A stretch of DNA of 45,031 nucleotides from assembly GCA_944376685.1 (NCBI GenBank), contig CALWDN010000006.1, forward strand, positions 1 through 45,031, written 5' to 3'. Origin of the DNA: an uncultured Mediterraneibacter sp. (GTDB lineage: Bacteria > Bacillota > Clostridia > Lachnospirales > Lachnospiraceae). Below, in pieces: positions 16,170-24,310 of the stretch (its first letter is position 1; each line of letters opens with the position of its first letter). The notes under the pieces were generated by a model. The model worked only from the letters and a program-made list of their open reading frames with translations, ran no database searches and had not been told where the DNA came from. The translations under genes and the position numbers were made by a program.

Positions 16170-16390
16170 AGCCGAAAAATTTAAAAGAGCTGATCTTATC
16201 ATTAACGCAGGATGTGGTATTTGAGTATGATGGGGCTGTAGGCTGCATTAATCCTTGGAATGAGGCAAAGATAGAGGTCGGATATGACGATAATACGAAA
16301 ACGTACGATAATATTGATGATGTAATGAACGATCCCTTTTATCACGGGAAGTCATTACAGGAAATTTCGGATCAGTTAAACATTGATTAA
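16166..16390 (+). CDS. small acidic protein, candidate immunity protein
   Basis: A 74-residue acidic protein (many Asp/Glu/Asn) whose ATG overlaps the stop of the minor capsid gene, so the two are co-translated. It has the pattern FEYDGAVGCINPW, then YDNIDDVMNDPFYHGKSLQEI, typical of a small alpha/beta binding protein, with no membrane segment and no structural-protein character. It is AT-rich like the C-terminal domain upstream and unlike the flanking capsid genes. Best reading: immunity protein that protects the lysogen from the domain at residues 415-528. This is inference from gene order and composition. Confidence 0.6.
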   Translation: MKPKNLKELILSLTQDVVFEYDGAVGCINPWNEAKIEVGYDDNTKTYDNIDDVMNDPFYHGKSLQEISDQLNID

Positions 16391-16450
16391 TGCCGTTGGT
16401 CGAATATGATCAGCGGTATTTTTATACCTTTTTGAAGGGAGTGATGCTAT

Positions 16451-16768
16451 TTGATTGTAGTAAACATTACACAGACTGGTCTAACGGTAGATGGCCATGC
16501 GGGATACGCAGAAACCGGGAATGATATCATATGCGCTGCGGTGTCGGCTCTTGCGCAGGGGCTGATCCATTCGCTTGACGCCCTGACGGACAACAGAATC
16601 TCCTATCGGGTCATGGACGGGCATATTGATATAAAGTATGAGAATCTTTCAGAACAGGGGAAGCTGCTGATTGATTCTTTTTTTATTGCCGTGAGTGACA
16701 CACAGATGACTTACGGGGATCAGTACGTAAAAATCAATGCGGCGCCGGACGGGCGTAAAACGGAATAA
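16451..16768 (+). CDS. prp: Prp-like cysteine protease
   Basis: A 105-residue protein of the Prp (YsxB) family. The family pattern is clear: GHAGYAETGNDIICAAVSAL with catalytic His16 and Cys28. The known Firmicutes enzyme removes an N-terminal extension from ribosomal protein L27 at a sequence like NLQFFA, and also processes phage scaffold and capsid proteins in Staphylococcus aureus. Here the gene is inside the phage head operon, directly before the scaffold and capsid genes, whose N-termini carry LQLFA. The start is TTG 16451 after AAGGGAGTGAT. It takes the place held in other phages by a serine prohead protease. Confidence 0.88.
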   Translation: MIVVNITQTGLTVDGHAGYAETGNDIICAAVSALAQGLIHSLDALTDNRISYRVMDGHIDIKYENLSEQGKLLIDSFFIAVSDTQMTYGDQYVKINAAPDGRKTE

Positions 16769-16782
16769 TGGAGGGATTACTT

Positions 16783-17421
16783 ATGAAGTACATGAACATG
16801 AAAGAGAAATTCTGGGCAATGAATTTACAGCTTTTTGCTGGAGATGGCGGTGATGGGACCGACGAATCTGAAGGAGAAGACGGTTCTGACGGGGAAGATG
16901 ATGACCCTGATGCCGATCCTGAGGGAGATGACCAGGATGAAAAGAAATTTACGCAGAAGGATGTGGACGATGCTGTGAAGAAGCGTCTTGCCAGGGAAAA
17001 AAGAAAATGGCAGCGTGAGCAGCAGAAGAAAGCATCTGGAAGCGGGACCGACGGCAGGGAGGGAGCCGGAGATGATGGCGAGGAAAAGGACAATGAAAAG
17101 TTGAAAGCGGCAGAGAGCCGCGCAATTAAAGCGGAGACCAGGGCGGCTTGCTTTGAAGCGGGAGTGGATAAGGATGCAATTGACGATGTAACAGCCCTTG
17201 CACACGCGTATATGGAAGCGGACGAAGATCTGGATCTGGAAGATGCCATCGAAAAAGTAGTAAAGAAATACCCGCATTTTAAAAATAAAGCGGGCGCATC
17301 GGATGACGATGTGGATGATTCGAAAGGAAAGTCCTGGGGTGAAAGACAGAAGGGTGCCGGAAAACGGCTGACAGGCGTGGAAGCGGCCTTTCTAAAAAAG
17401 AACCCCGGACTGAAGTATTAA
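16783..17421 (+). CDS. capsid scaffolding protein with LQLFA cleavage motif
   Basis: A 212-residue, strongly acidic, coiled protein of the usual scaffold type: low-complexity Asp/Glu/Gly near the N-terminus, a long Lys/Glu helix (KKFTQKDVDDAVKKRL), then a helical C-terminus with KKNPGLKY, a basic end that would bind capsid. It lies between protease and capsid genes. Residues 14-19 read NLQLFA, and cutting there would remove the first 18 residues. ATG 16783 is seven bases after GGAGGG (16770-16775); the ATG at 16768 overlaps the protease stop and lies before that site. Confidence 0.87.
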   Translation: MKYMNMKEKFWAMNLQLFAGDGGDGTDESEGEDGSDGEDDDPDADPEGDDQDEKKFTQKDVDDAVKKRLAREKRKWQREQQKKASGSGTDGREGAGDDGEEKDNEKLKAAESRAIKAETRAACFEAGVDKDAIDDVTALAHAYMEADEDLDLEDAIEKVVKKYPHFKNKAGASDDDVDDSKGKSWGERQKGAGKRLTGVEAAFLKKNPGLKY

Positions 17422-17437
17422 GGAGGTACAGAACAGA

Positions 17438-18577
17438 ATGAAATTTAAAAGAGTGTTAATGTTTTTACAATTATTTGCACATGAACACCAGGAGCGGTGG
17501 TCTAAGATGGTGCTTGCGAAGCTCCGGCAGGAACTTGTGCTCAAAGACGGCGTTGTATTTAACAACGATTATGAAGGCTCACCTGCGGCCGGGGTGGTAA
17601 AAATTCCGCAGCGGGACGAAGAGGTGGTTGTAAGTGATTACGATAAGGCAAATGGTATCACGGGGACTCATGGATCCACAGCCTATGTGAACATGCCGAT
17701 CACAAAAGATAAGGCTGTAAATGAAATCATCGACGGCTATGATGCCAAGGCGGTGCCGGATAACCTTGTTGCGGATCGGCTTGATTCCGCAGCTTACAGC
17801 ATGGCGAAACAGATCGATACAGATGGCGGGACAACTCTTCTTGCTGCGGCGACAGTAGACAACGAGGCTCAGCTGACGAAGGACAATATCTACAGTGTGA
17901 TCGTGGATCTCCGTACCAGGATGAATAAGGCAAATATTCCGAACGACGGAAAGCGTTATCTTCTGGCGCTTCCGGACGCGATGGCGTTGATCCTCAAGTC
18001 TCCGGAGTTCATTTCCGCGTCCAGCCTGGGAGATGAGGTGAAGCAGTCCGGAGCCATTGGTAAGATTGCAGGCTTCCTTGTGATCGAATGGAACGACACG
18101 ACGGCAAACCTTCAGTTGCTGGCCGGGCATCCGAGATTTGCTACGCGTGCAATGGACTTTGCAGTGGATATCCACCTCCAGGATCTCTCTGGATCTGGAA
18201 AGTATATCGGGGCTTCCGCAGTGCAGGGCAGAAAAGTCTATGACCACAAGGTGCTTCGTTCTGTTGCAATCCGCGCAGTGTTCTCCCCAGGATCTCTTAC
18301 CCTTCAGGCGGCACAGGGAGCAGCAGCCGGAACAACCAAGCTGACTGTAGCAGCTGGAAATTCTGGCACGACCTATGCGTATAAGAAGAATCCTGCATCC
18401 CGCGCAGTGTACGGAGAAACGAATACAGCTTATGCGGGAACGACTCTGACCAGCGGAACTACTGAAATACAGGTTGCAGAAGGCGATATTATCGAAGTCG
18501 TAAATCTGGTGACCAACAAAGTACAGAACGCTGGATACTACACTGTGAAAGCAGGAGACATTAAGCCGTCTGCGTAA
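17438..18577 (+). CDS. major capsid protein with LQLFA motif and C-terminal extra domain
   Basis: A 379-residue major capsid protein, identified by order (after scaffold, before head-tail connectors) and by its pattern: an N-terminal arm, then VYNMPIT-type beta strands, SAAYSMAKQIDTDGGT, and GKRYLLALPDAMALILKSPEF. Residues 10-14 are LQLFA, the presumed protease signal. From about residue 285 on, a Thr/Ala/Gly-rich beta domain (LTLQAAQGAAAGTTKLTVAAG onward) looks like a separate module that may project from the capsid surface. A strong AAGGAGGT site precedes the gene. Confidence 0.88.
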   Translation: MKFKRVLMFLQLFAHEHQERWSKMVLAKLRQELVLKDGVVFNNDYEGSPAAGVVKIPQRDEEVVVSDYDKANGITGTHGSTAYVNMPITKDKAVNEIIDGYDAKAVPDNLVADRLDSAAYSMAKQIDTDGGTTLLAAATVDNEAQLTKDNIYSVIVDLRTRMNKANIPNDGKRYLLALPDAMALILKSPEFISASSLGDEVKQSGAIGKIAGFLVIEWNDTTANLQLLAGHPRFATRAMDFAVDIHLQDLSGSGKYIGASAVQGRKVYDHKVLRSVAIRAVFSPGSLTLQAAQGAAAGTTKLTVAAGNSGTTYAYKKNPASRAVYGETNTAYAGTTLTSGTTEIQVAEGDIIEVVNLVTNKVQNAGYYTVKAGDIKPSA

Positions 18578-18589
18578 GGAGGTCTCGGA

Positions 18590-18976
18590 ATGTCTTATGT
18601 AGATGAAGCGTATTACAACGATACATTTTATGGGGAGCCGGTGGATTCTGCCGACTTCCCAGTTCTCTGTGAGCGCGCCGGGGAGCTGATCGAGGAGTTG
18701 ACCCTGCACCGGCTGACTCCCGTGACGTTTCTTGCTATGCCTGAGACCGTGCAAGAGCTTGTGAGGAAGGCTGTGTGTGCTCAGATCGAATATCTTGATG
18801 CAAACGGCGGCGCGGATCTGGATAACGAGGCGGGCATCCAGGGTGCAACTCTGGGAAAGTTCAGCTATTCCGGGAGTGCCGGAGTAAATGGGGGCACAGA
18901 ACAGTCCCGGTTCTCCCCGCGGGCTGAACGGATCCTCTGGCCGACTGGTCTGACATACAGAGGAGGGCGGTGCTGA
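18590..18976 (+). CDS. head-tail connector (gp6/YqbG-like)
   Basis: A 128-residue helical protein directly after the capsid gene, the position of the connector that binds under the portal. The central helices (FPVLCERAGELIEELTLHRL and VQELVRKAVCAQIEYLDANGG) resemble the gp6-type adaptor fold. An AAGGAGGT site lies before ATG 18590. Assignment is by position and general pattern. Confidence 0.72.
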   Translation: MSYVDEAYYNDTFYGEPVDSADFPVLCERAGELIEELTLHRLTPVTFLAMPETVQELVRKAVCAQIEYLDANGGADLDNEAGIQGATLGKFSYSGSAGVNGGTEQSRFSPRAERILWPTGLTYRGGRC

Positions 18977-18977
18977 T

Positions 18978-19319
18978 ATGAGACCGATACCGAAAAGCCT
19001 GTTGATCCATACAGTGACCCTGCATAAAAAGATCAATAAGGACAAGTGGGGGAAGGGCGAACTGGATCAGGGTATGGAGCTGACTTATGTCAGGATGGAG
19101 CCGTCTGGGAAGATTGTTCGTGACAAGAACAATGCAGAGATCCAGCTCGCCGCCACGCTCTTTTACGACTGCAAGAACAGTGATCCGCGAGGTGTAAAGT
19201 TTGAGACCGATGATCTCATCGAGTTTAACGGCGTGATACACCGGGTAGAAGTTGTTGAGCCTCTGTATGACAATAAGCGGCTGCATCACTATGAACTGGG
19301 GTTGGTGAAAGGTGGCTAA
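18978..19319 (+). CDS. minor capsid protein 1-type head completion protein
   Basis: A 113-residue beta-rich protein starting MRPIPKSLLIHTVTLHKK, a start pattern of the minor capsid 1 (YqbH-like) group, which plugs the connector before tail joining. It contains YVRMEPSGKIVRDKNNAEIQLAATLFYDC, the family core as I recall it. It starts one base after the preceding stop and overlaps the next gene by 8 bases, within the standard order of minor capsid genes 1, 2 and 3. Confidence 0.75.
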   Translation: MRPIPKSLLIHTVTLHKKINKDKWGKGELDQGMELTYVRMEPSGKIVRDKNNAEIQLAATLFYDCKNSDPRGVKFETDDLIEFNGVIHRVEVVEPLYDNKRLHHYELGLVKGG

Positions 19320-19731
19320 GATCAGTACAAGGGTAACGTTTGACAAGAAGAGAGCGACGGCGTTGGTTAAGGCGGCGTCAAACAATGCACTGACGGTGAT
19401 GGGAATGCAGGCGATAGATGATACGGGCAAATATGTCCCCGTCAGTTCAAATTCGGAACATCCTCTAAAGGACAGCGGTATCTCATCCAGTGACCGCAGG
19501 GCTGTGGATGGGAAATTTTCTATGCGCTGGTCAACTCCTTATGCACAGTATCTCTGGCATGGGGATGTGATGTATGGAAATCCCACGAATCGGACATATG
19601 GTCCGAAAAAGATATCATTTACGAGCGCGCTTGCCCGGGAAGAATGGGCGAAGTACGCACATGAAGTATACGGCGCTGAATGGCGGCAGGTCTACCAGGC
19701 GGCGCTGAGAAAGGAGATGAGGAGCGGATGA
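19312..19731 (+). CDS. minor capsid protein 2-type (HK97 gp10-like) protein
   Basis: A 139-residue protein starting at GTG 19312 inside the previous stop region. The second half, KFSMRWSTPYAQYLWHGDVMYGNPTNRTYGPKK, is the hallmark of the small 'minor capsid 2' group of Firmicutes siphophages, a tail-terminator or connector-associated protein. No catalytic motif. Ends by overlapping the next start. Confidence 0.78.
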   Translation: MAKISTRVTFDKKRATALVKAASNNALTVMGMQAIDDTGKYVPVSSNSEHPLKDSGISSSDRRAVDGKFSMRWSTPYAQYLWHGDVMYGNPTNRTYGPKKISFTSALAREEWAKYAHEVYGAEWRQVYQAALRKEMRSG

Positions 19732-20117
19732 CGCCACAGACAGAGCTGTTGGAGCTAATCGTGAAGACAGCAGAAGAAAACTGTGATCTGGATACCCCTA
19801 TATCCCTGGAGGAGCTTCCGGCTGAGGGCGGGCTGTACGAGGAACTCGGGGAAGGATTCGGGAATGCGACATATTACGATAAGAGTACGGAAAAGACACT
19901 CCCGGTGCTCTTCCTGTGCCGACATGCAGATCAGAAGCGCGGCCTCGAAGAACTCTGCGATATCTGCAACTATCTCCAGAGGCTGAAACAGTATCCGCAG
20001 GGGGAGACATTTTCCTGGCTGGATGCAGAGATCGCAAAAGAACCAAACAAAATAGGGCGGGATGAGGATGGAGTGTGGCACTTCTCCTGTATCCTGAACT
20101 GCAAGATTTATTATTGA
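19728..20117 (+). CDS. minor capsid protein 3-type tail completion protein
   Basis: A 129-residue acidic protein matching the minor capsid 3 group in position and pattern (FLCRHADQKRGLEELCDICNYLQRLKQYP). It probably terminates the tail tube and joins it to the head. ATG 19728 overlaps the stop of the previous gene and follows GAGGAG; the frame is open further upstream but without a ribosome site. Confidence 0.75.
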   Translation: MTPQTELLELIVKTAEENCDLDTPISLEELPAEGGLYEELGEGFGNATYYDKSTEKTLPVLFLCRHADQKRGLEELCDICNYLQRLKQYPQGETFSWLDAEIAKEPNKIGRDEDGVWHFSCILNCKIYY

Positions 20118-20131
20118 GAAAGGGTGATAAC

Positions 20132-20629
20132 ATGAAAAAACTGAATCTGCAATTATTCGCAGAACCCGCGCTTCCGAAAAATCCGATCACGCCGGAGATC
20201 AACTATGAGACAGAAGCGTTTATTAACACAACCCCGGAAACGGAAGACTCACCGAAGTGGGACAGCCTTGCAAACCTGACCACGAATATGGCGCAGGCTC
20301 TGAATGAAGTGCTTCAGCAGCTTACTTATTATGCAGACAAGGGCTGGGGTTCCACTGAGGTGACAGGAGCGCAGCTGACTCTGACACTTACCGGATCGGT
20401 TAAGCCGGGGGATGCGGCATGCGACTATATTTTGAGTGACGAAGTGATGTTTGGACTCGGCGCAGCAAGAAAGACGCATCTGAAGCTTCAGAAAGGCACA
20501 AAGGTCATTATCTGGCCCGTCACACTGGCAAATATTACGCCGGCTTATGGAGACGCGAACACGATCAATGCGCTGACGGTGACGATTCACGGCAACGGGA
20601 GACCGTCGATTGGAACAACAACTGGTTAA
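20132..20629 (+). CDS. major tail tube protein with LQLFA motif
   Basis: A 165-residue protein in the tail tube position (after tail completion, before the chaperone and tape measure genes). Its core is beta-rich (VTGAQLTLTLTGSVKPGDAAC and KLQKGTKVIIWPVTLANITP), as in tail tube proteins. The N-terminus reads MKKLNLQLFAEP; residues 5-10 match the presumed Prp recognition motif, so the first nine residues may be removed. ATG 20132 follows AAAGGGTGAT. A terminator-like hairpin lies just downstream. Confidence 0.83.
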   Translation: MKKLNLQLFAEPALPKNPITPEINYETEAFINTTPETEDSPKWDSLANLTTNMAQALNEVLQQLTYYADKGWGSTEVTGAQLTLTLTGSVKPGDAACDYILSDEVMFGLGAARKTHLKLQKGTKVIIWPVTLANITPAYGDANTINALTVTIHGNGRPSIGTTTG

Positions 20630-20633
20630 ATGG

Positions 20634-20650
20634 GGGGGCTTCGAGCCCCC
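20634..20650 (+). terminator. GC-rich hairpin after the tail tube gene
   Basis: GGGGGCT (20634-20640) pairs with AGCCCCC (20644-20650) around a TCG loop, followed by TTAAATT. It is a tight stem with a short T stretch, probably a partial terminator that lowers expression of genes after the abundant tail tube protein. Confidence 0.6.
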
Positions 20651-20673
20651 TTAAATTATGCAGGAGGTAGGAA

Positions 20674-21117
20674 ATGGCATATCAGGCAAAAAGACATAAG
20701 AGATTCCAGGAAGATTTTGAGCTTGTGGATGGGGATGGAAATGTAGTCCATACACTGAATGTATCTCTTGATGCTGATGACATGGTAGTAAAGATCAATC
20801 GGAAATATACTGCATTGACAAAGGCACTGGCTGAGACAACAGAGATAAAGAGGAATACGCAGGACCCGGACAAGGTTCAGGGATGCGTTGAAACTCTGGG
20901 AAGGGCTGTCGTTGATCTCCTCGAGGCTGTGTTTGGAGAAGAGGATGCGAAGACGGTCATTGAATTCTATGAGGGCAGATATATCGAGATGTCCCAGGAA
21001 GTTCTGCCGTTCATCACCGGGTGCGTGATCCCGAGGCTTACGGAGATGCGTAATGACAATAAAAAGGCTGTCCTGAACGGATATAACCGTAAAACAAGGA
21101 GGAGGCTGTTCCGCTGA
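20674..21117 (+). CDS. tail assembly chaperone-like protein
   Basis: A 147-residue mostly helical protein between the tail tube gene and the Gp15-type gene, the place of the tail assembly chaperones. It has a beta-hairpin at the N-terminus (FELVDGDGNVVHTLNVSLDAD) and a basic end (NRKTRRRLFR). In many siphophages two chaperone reading frames are linked by a frameshift; here the next gene overlaps the stop (21115-21117), but no slippery heptamer is obvious. Role inferred from position. Confidence 0.65.
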   Translation: MAYQAKRHKRFQEDFELVDGDGNVVHTLNVSLDADDMVVKINRKYTALTKALAETTEIKRNTQDPDKVQGCVETLGRAVVDLLEAVFGEEDAKTVIEFYEGRYIEMSQEVLPFITGCVIPRLTEMRNDNKKAVLNGYNRKTRRRLFR

Positions 21118-21719
21118 TGGGAGTTCTGACGGAGATACAGAATAATCATATCATGACGGCTCGGGGGAAGATTGTTGTGAATCCCGCGTTTGATACTGTT
21201 CTCGAGATACAGAAATTATATCTCGAGGATTCGCTGACCGATTACGAGAAGGCGGAGCAGGCTCTCCGCATGCTTGTCAGGAACAAGTGGAATCTGAGGC
21301 TCTATACTCCGCCCGAGAAGGTGAAGCTCTTAGAGGAAATCGGGAAACAGTACATTGAAACAAAAAAGCGTCCGCAACTCAAAAAGAATCCCCTGCCTGT
21401 CTTAGATTTTGAGGAAGACGGGGACTACATCTATGCGTCTTTCATGCAGGACTACCGCATTGACTTGATAGATGAACAGGGTCGACTTCCCTGGAAGAAA
21501 TTTTTGTATCTTTTTAACGGGTTGTCATCTGATACCAAGATCAAGCAGGTGATGCAGATCAGAAGCATGGATGTGCCAAGGTATAACGGAAAGAATGCGA
21601 AACAGATCCAGCAGATCAATGAGCTTAAATCGCATTATGCGCTCCCGGTCAGAGGCGGGGGCGGTCAGGCGGGGCTTGATCTGCTCTTCAGGACGCTTGA
21701 AGGGATGGCGAAACAGTGA
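21117..21719 (+). CDS. phage Gp15-family protein
   Basis: A 200-residue protein of the bacteriophage Gp15 family, found immediately before the tape measure gene in many Firmicutes phages and thought to assist tail assembly. Pattern: LYLEDSLTDYEKAEQALRML, then DGDYIYASFMQDYRIDLID and LPWKKFLYLFNGLSSDTKIKQVMQIR, ending in a Gly-rich loop and helix. The ATG overlaps the previous stop (TGATG). Confidence 0.85.
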   Translation: MGVLTEIQNNHIMTARGKIVVNPAFDTVLEIQKLYLEDSLTDYEKAEQALRMLVRNKWNLRLYTPPEKVKLLEEIGKQYIETKKRPQLKKNPLPVLDFEEDGDYIYASFMQDYRIDLIDEQGRLPWKKFLYLFNGLSSDTKIKQVMQIRSMDVPRYNGKNAKQIQQINELKSHYALPVRGGGGQAGLDLLFRTLEGMAKQ

Positions 21720-21868
21720 AGGCAGACGGAACATGGATTAAAAAAGTAAAGTGTCCGCATTGCGGACATGATCAGAATATTTTTTACGAAAAGGGAGTCA
21801 AATGCAGCGGGCTCTTTTTTAAGTGCAAAAACAAGGGCTGCAAAAAAGAATTTGAAATAAGACTATAA
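21716..21868 (+). CDS. small zinc-ribbon protein, 50 aa
   Basis: GTG 21716 overlaps the stop of the Gp15 gene (TGA at 21717-21719), and the frame runs 50 codons to TAA at 21868. It has C-P-H-C (13-16) and a second set Cys30, Cys37 and Cys42, with many lysines, a zinc-ribbon pattern like small phage regulators such as Com or rubredoxin-like knuckles. It might bind RNA or DNA and control the very large tape measure gene that follows. Function is inferred only. Confidence 0.6.
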   Translation: MKADGTWIKKVKCPHCGHDQNIFYEKGVKCSGLFFKCKNKGCKKEFEIRL

Positions 21869-21919
21869 CAGCCATTTGTGCCACTGTGCCGGCGATTGTA
21901 TAAAGGCAGGTGAGCATGA

Positions 21920-24310
21920 GTGTCTAAAAAAGGTGAAGTAACATATGAAGTCCGGGCAGATGACAGTAAGGTAGAGTCTGACCTTGCGGAAGCGAATAAG
22001 AAGGTTGAGCAGTCAGCGAAGAAAGCGGCTAAAAAATCAGAAGACGCTGAGAAAGATTCGGCGAAAGTAAAGAAGTCCGTAAAAGAAGATGTTACAAAAC
22101 ATCACGAGCAGGAAAATGAGAAGCAGGAGGAGAGCGATAAGGACTCCTATAAGAAAAGGGAAGAGTCTGCGAAGGGGCATGGATCTATCCTGAAAAGTAT
22201 CGCAAGCGGGACAGCAACTGCGATCGGAGCAGGAATGCTGGCGGCAGGAACTGCGATAGCCGGTGTCGGGATCATGGTGGTGAACAGTGCAAACGACATG
22301 GATAAAGCTATGAATCAGTATCTTGCCAGTACCGGAAAGGGCGTAGAGGAGACAGAGCGCTATAAAAAAGTGATGGAGGACATCTACACTAATAACTATG
22401 GCGATTCTTTTGAGGACATCGGGCAGGCAATGGCTGATGTCACAAAAAATCTCGGTGACCTTGATGATGCTGCTCTTCAAGAAGTAACCGAATCTGCATT
22501 CGCTCTCCGGGATACATTCGGATACGAAATCCCGGAGTCTACCCGAGCTGCAAAGGCGATGGTGGATAACTTCGGGATCTCCGGGGAACAGGCGATGAAC
22601 TTGATCGCAGCGGGGGCGCAGAATGGTCTCGACTATTCCGGGGAGCTGATAGACAGCATCTCAGAGTATTCAGTTCAGTTTGCAAAGGTCGGCCTTGACG
22701 CTGATGATATGTTCAAGATCTTCCAAAAGGGCGCGGAATCTGGGGCTTTCAACCTTGATAAGGTGGGCGATGCTGTCAAAGAGATGGCGATCCGTGTCGT
22801 AGACGGATCAGAAACTACAGCCCAGGGATTCGCCGCTATTGGATTGGATGCAGATGAAATGGCCGCCAAGTTTGCAGCGGGCGGTGACAGCGCCAAGGAG
22901 GCATTTGATCAGACAATCAATGCTCTGGCTGCAATGGAAGATCCACTTGCGCAAAACCAGGCAGGCGTCGCCCTGTTCGGGACCATGTGGGAGGACCTCG
23001 GCCCGGAAGCGGTTACGGCTCTTGCGGCGATCGAGGACGGGGCATATGATACAGCCGGCGCCATGGCGTCGATCAAAGATATCAAATACGATGATATTGG
23101 ATCTGTATTTGAAGGGTTAAAGCGAAGCCTGGAAGTGTTGGTTGTACCGCTTGGCGAACAGCTGATACCGCTTCTTGCCGAACTGATAGACGGGATTCTC
23201 CCGCTTCTCGAAGAAGCGCTCCCGCCTATTGTCGATGTTATTTCTGATGTTATAGGTGCGATCGGCCCGGCCATTGAAGAAGTTTTGCCTGTGTTGATGG
23301 AATCATTGTCCGAGATCGGTGAGCCTCTGATGCAGATCGCGCAGGAAATCTTTCCAATTTTTCTTGATGCGATTAATGAGATCCTTCCGCTGATTGCTTC
23401 CCTGGCGGCTGAAGTTCTCCCTGTAATAGCAGAGATCCTCGGCATGTTGCTTCCGCCACTGTCAGAAATAATAAGCACACTGCTTCCGCCACTGATAGAG
23501 CTGGTGTCGGCATTGATGCCGATTATCGAAGCAGTGTTGAGTGTTCTGCAGCCGATACTGGATCTTTTTGTAAGCTTGCTGCAGCCTATAGCAAATTTGA
23601 TAAGCATGGCGATAACGCCGCTTATCAATACGCTTACTCCGCTTATAGAACTTATCGCATCCGCGCTGATTCCGGTAATACAACTTCTGTCTGAAATATT
23701 CTCATCCGTGTTTCAGGGAATATTATCGACGGTGACGAGCATTATCGGGAACGTAACTAATATCCTGCGGAATATCATCGATTTCGTGAAAAATGTATTT
23801 ACTGGAAATTGGAAGGGCGCATGGCAGAATATTGTTGATATATTTAAAAACTTGGTGTCCGGGATCGCATCTATATTCAAGGCGCCATTGAATTTTATAA
23901 TCGACGGAATCAACGGTTTTATTGATGGCATCAATGGCATACAGATACCGGACTGGGTGCCCGGAGTAGGGGGAAAAGGTTTCCATCTGTCGCATATCCC
24001 ACGATTAAAAGTTGGTATGGATTATGTGCCGTCTGATTTTTATCCAGCCTTCCTGGATGAAGGAGAATGGGTGCTTACAAAAGGAGAGGCGGATTTTCTC
24101 AGGTCAATCGGAGGATTGGAAGGTGTGGCCGATCTGGCAGGATCGGGATCTTCGGAATCGATAAATGTGACAGTGCAGGGATACGCCGATATAGATTATA
24201 AAAAGCTCGGAAATTCTGTTGCAGATGCCCTTCTCAGGGCTGGAGTAGGATTCAAGTGCGATGAGCGTGTGTTCGCAAGACTGATAAAGGATTTGATGGA
24301 TTATGTATGA
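21920..24310 (+). CDS. tail tape measure protein
   Basis: A 796-residue protein whose length sets tail length. The N-terminal 90 residues are a charged coiled coil; a hydrophobic alanine/glycine stretch follows at about 95-115 (ATAIGAGMLAAGTAIAGVG). Residues about 390-640 consist of repeated hydrophobic helices spaced by proline (forms of LLPPLIELIS), the part likely to span the host membrane during DNA entry. The C-terminal 150 residues carry the GINGFIDGING and FLDEGEWVLTKGEADFLRSIGG patterns typical of Firmicutes tape measures. The start is GTG 21920 after AGGTGAG. It overlaps the next gene by 8 bases. Confidence 0.93.
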   Translation: MSKKGEVTYEVRADDSKVESDLAEANKKVEQSAKKAAKKSEDAEKDSAKVKKSVKEDVTKHHEQENEKQEESDKDSYKKREESAKGHGSILKSIASGTATAIGAGMLAAGTAIAGVGIMVVNSANDMDKAMNQYLASTGKGVEETERYKKVMEDIYTNNYGDSFEDIGQAMADVTKNLGDLDDAALQEVTESAFALRDTFGYEIPESTRAAKAMVDNFGISGEQAMNLIAAGAQNGLDYSGELIDSISEYSVQFAKVGLDADDMFKIFQKGAESGAFNLDKVGDAVKEMAIRVVDGSETTAQGFAAIGLDADEMAAKFAAGGDSAKEAFDQTINALAAMEDPLAQNQAGVALFGTMWEDLGPEAVTALAAIEDGAYDTAGAMASIKDIKYDDIGSVFEGLKRSLEVLVVPLGEQLIPLLAELIDGILPLLEEALPPIVDVISDVIGAIGPAIEEVLPVLMESLSEIGEPLMQIAQEIFPIFLDAINEILPLIASLAAEVLPVIAEILGMLLPPLSEIISTLLPPLIELVSALMPIIEAVLSVLQPILDLFVSLLQPIANLISMAITPLINTLTPLIELIASALIPVIQLLSEIFSSVFQGILSTVTSIIGNVTNILRNIIDFVKNVFTGNWKGAWQNIVDIFKNLVSGIASIFKAPLNFIIDGINGFIDGINGIQIPDWVPGVGGKGFHLSHIPRLKVGMDYVPSDFYPAFLDEGEWVLTKGEADFLRSIGGLEGVADLAGSGSSESINVTVQGYADIDYKKLGNSVADALLRAGVGFKCDERVFARLIKDLMDYV

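Noticed and set aside
17579..19045. Reverse-strand open frame of 488 codons
   Set aside because: It lies antisense across the capsid and connector genes, has no ribosome site, and its product is Cys/Arg/His-rich nonsense with no family pattern.
20674..21719. Programmed frameshift linking two tail chaperone frames
   Set aside because: The gene order would suit it, but the second gene has its own start and GGAGG site, and no slippery heptamer is visible at the overlap.
23150..23700. Repeated CTTCCGCC/CTGAT-like units in the tape measure gene
   Set aside because: Looked like direct repeats, but they are irregular codon-level repeats for Leu/Pro/Ile helices, not a CRISPR array or duplicated cassette.
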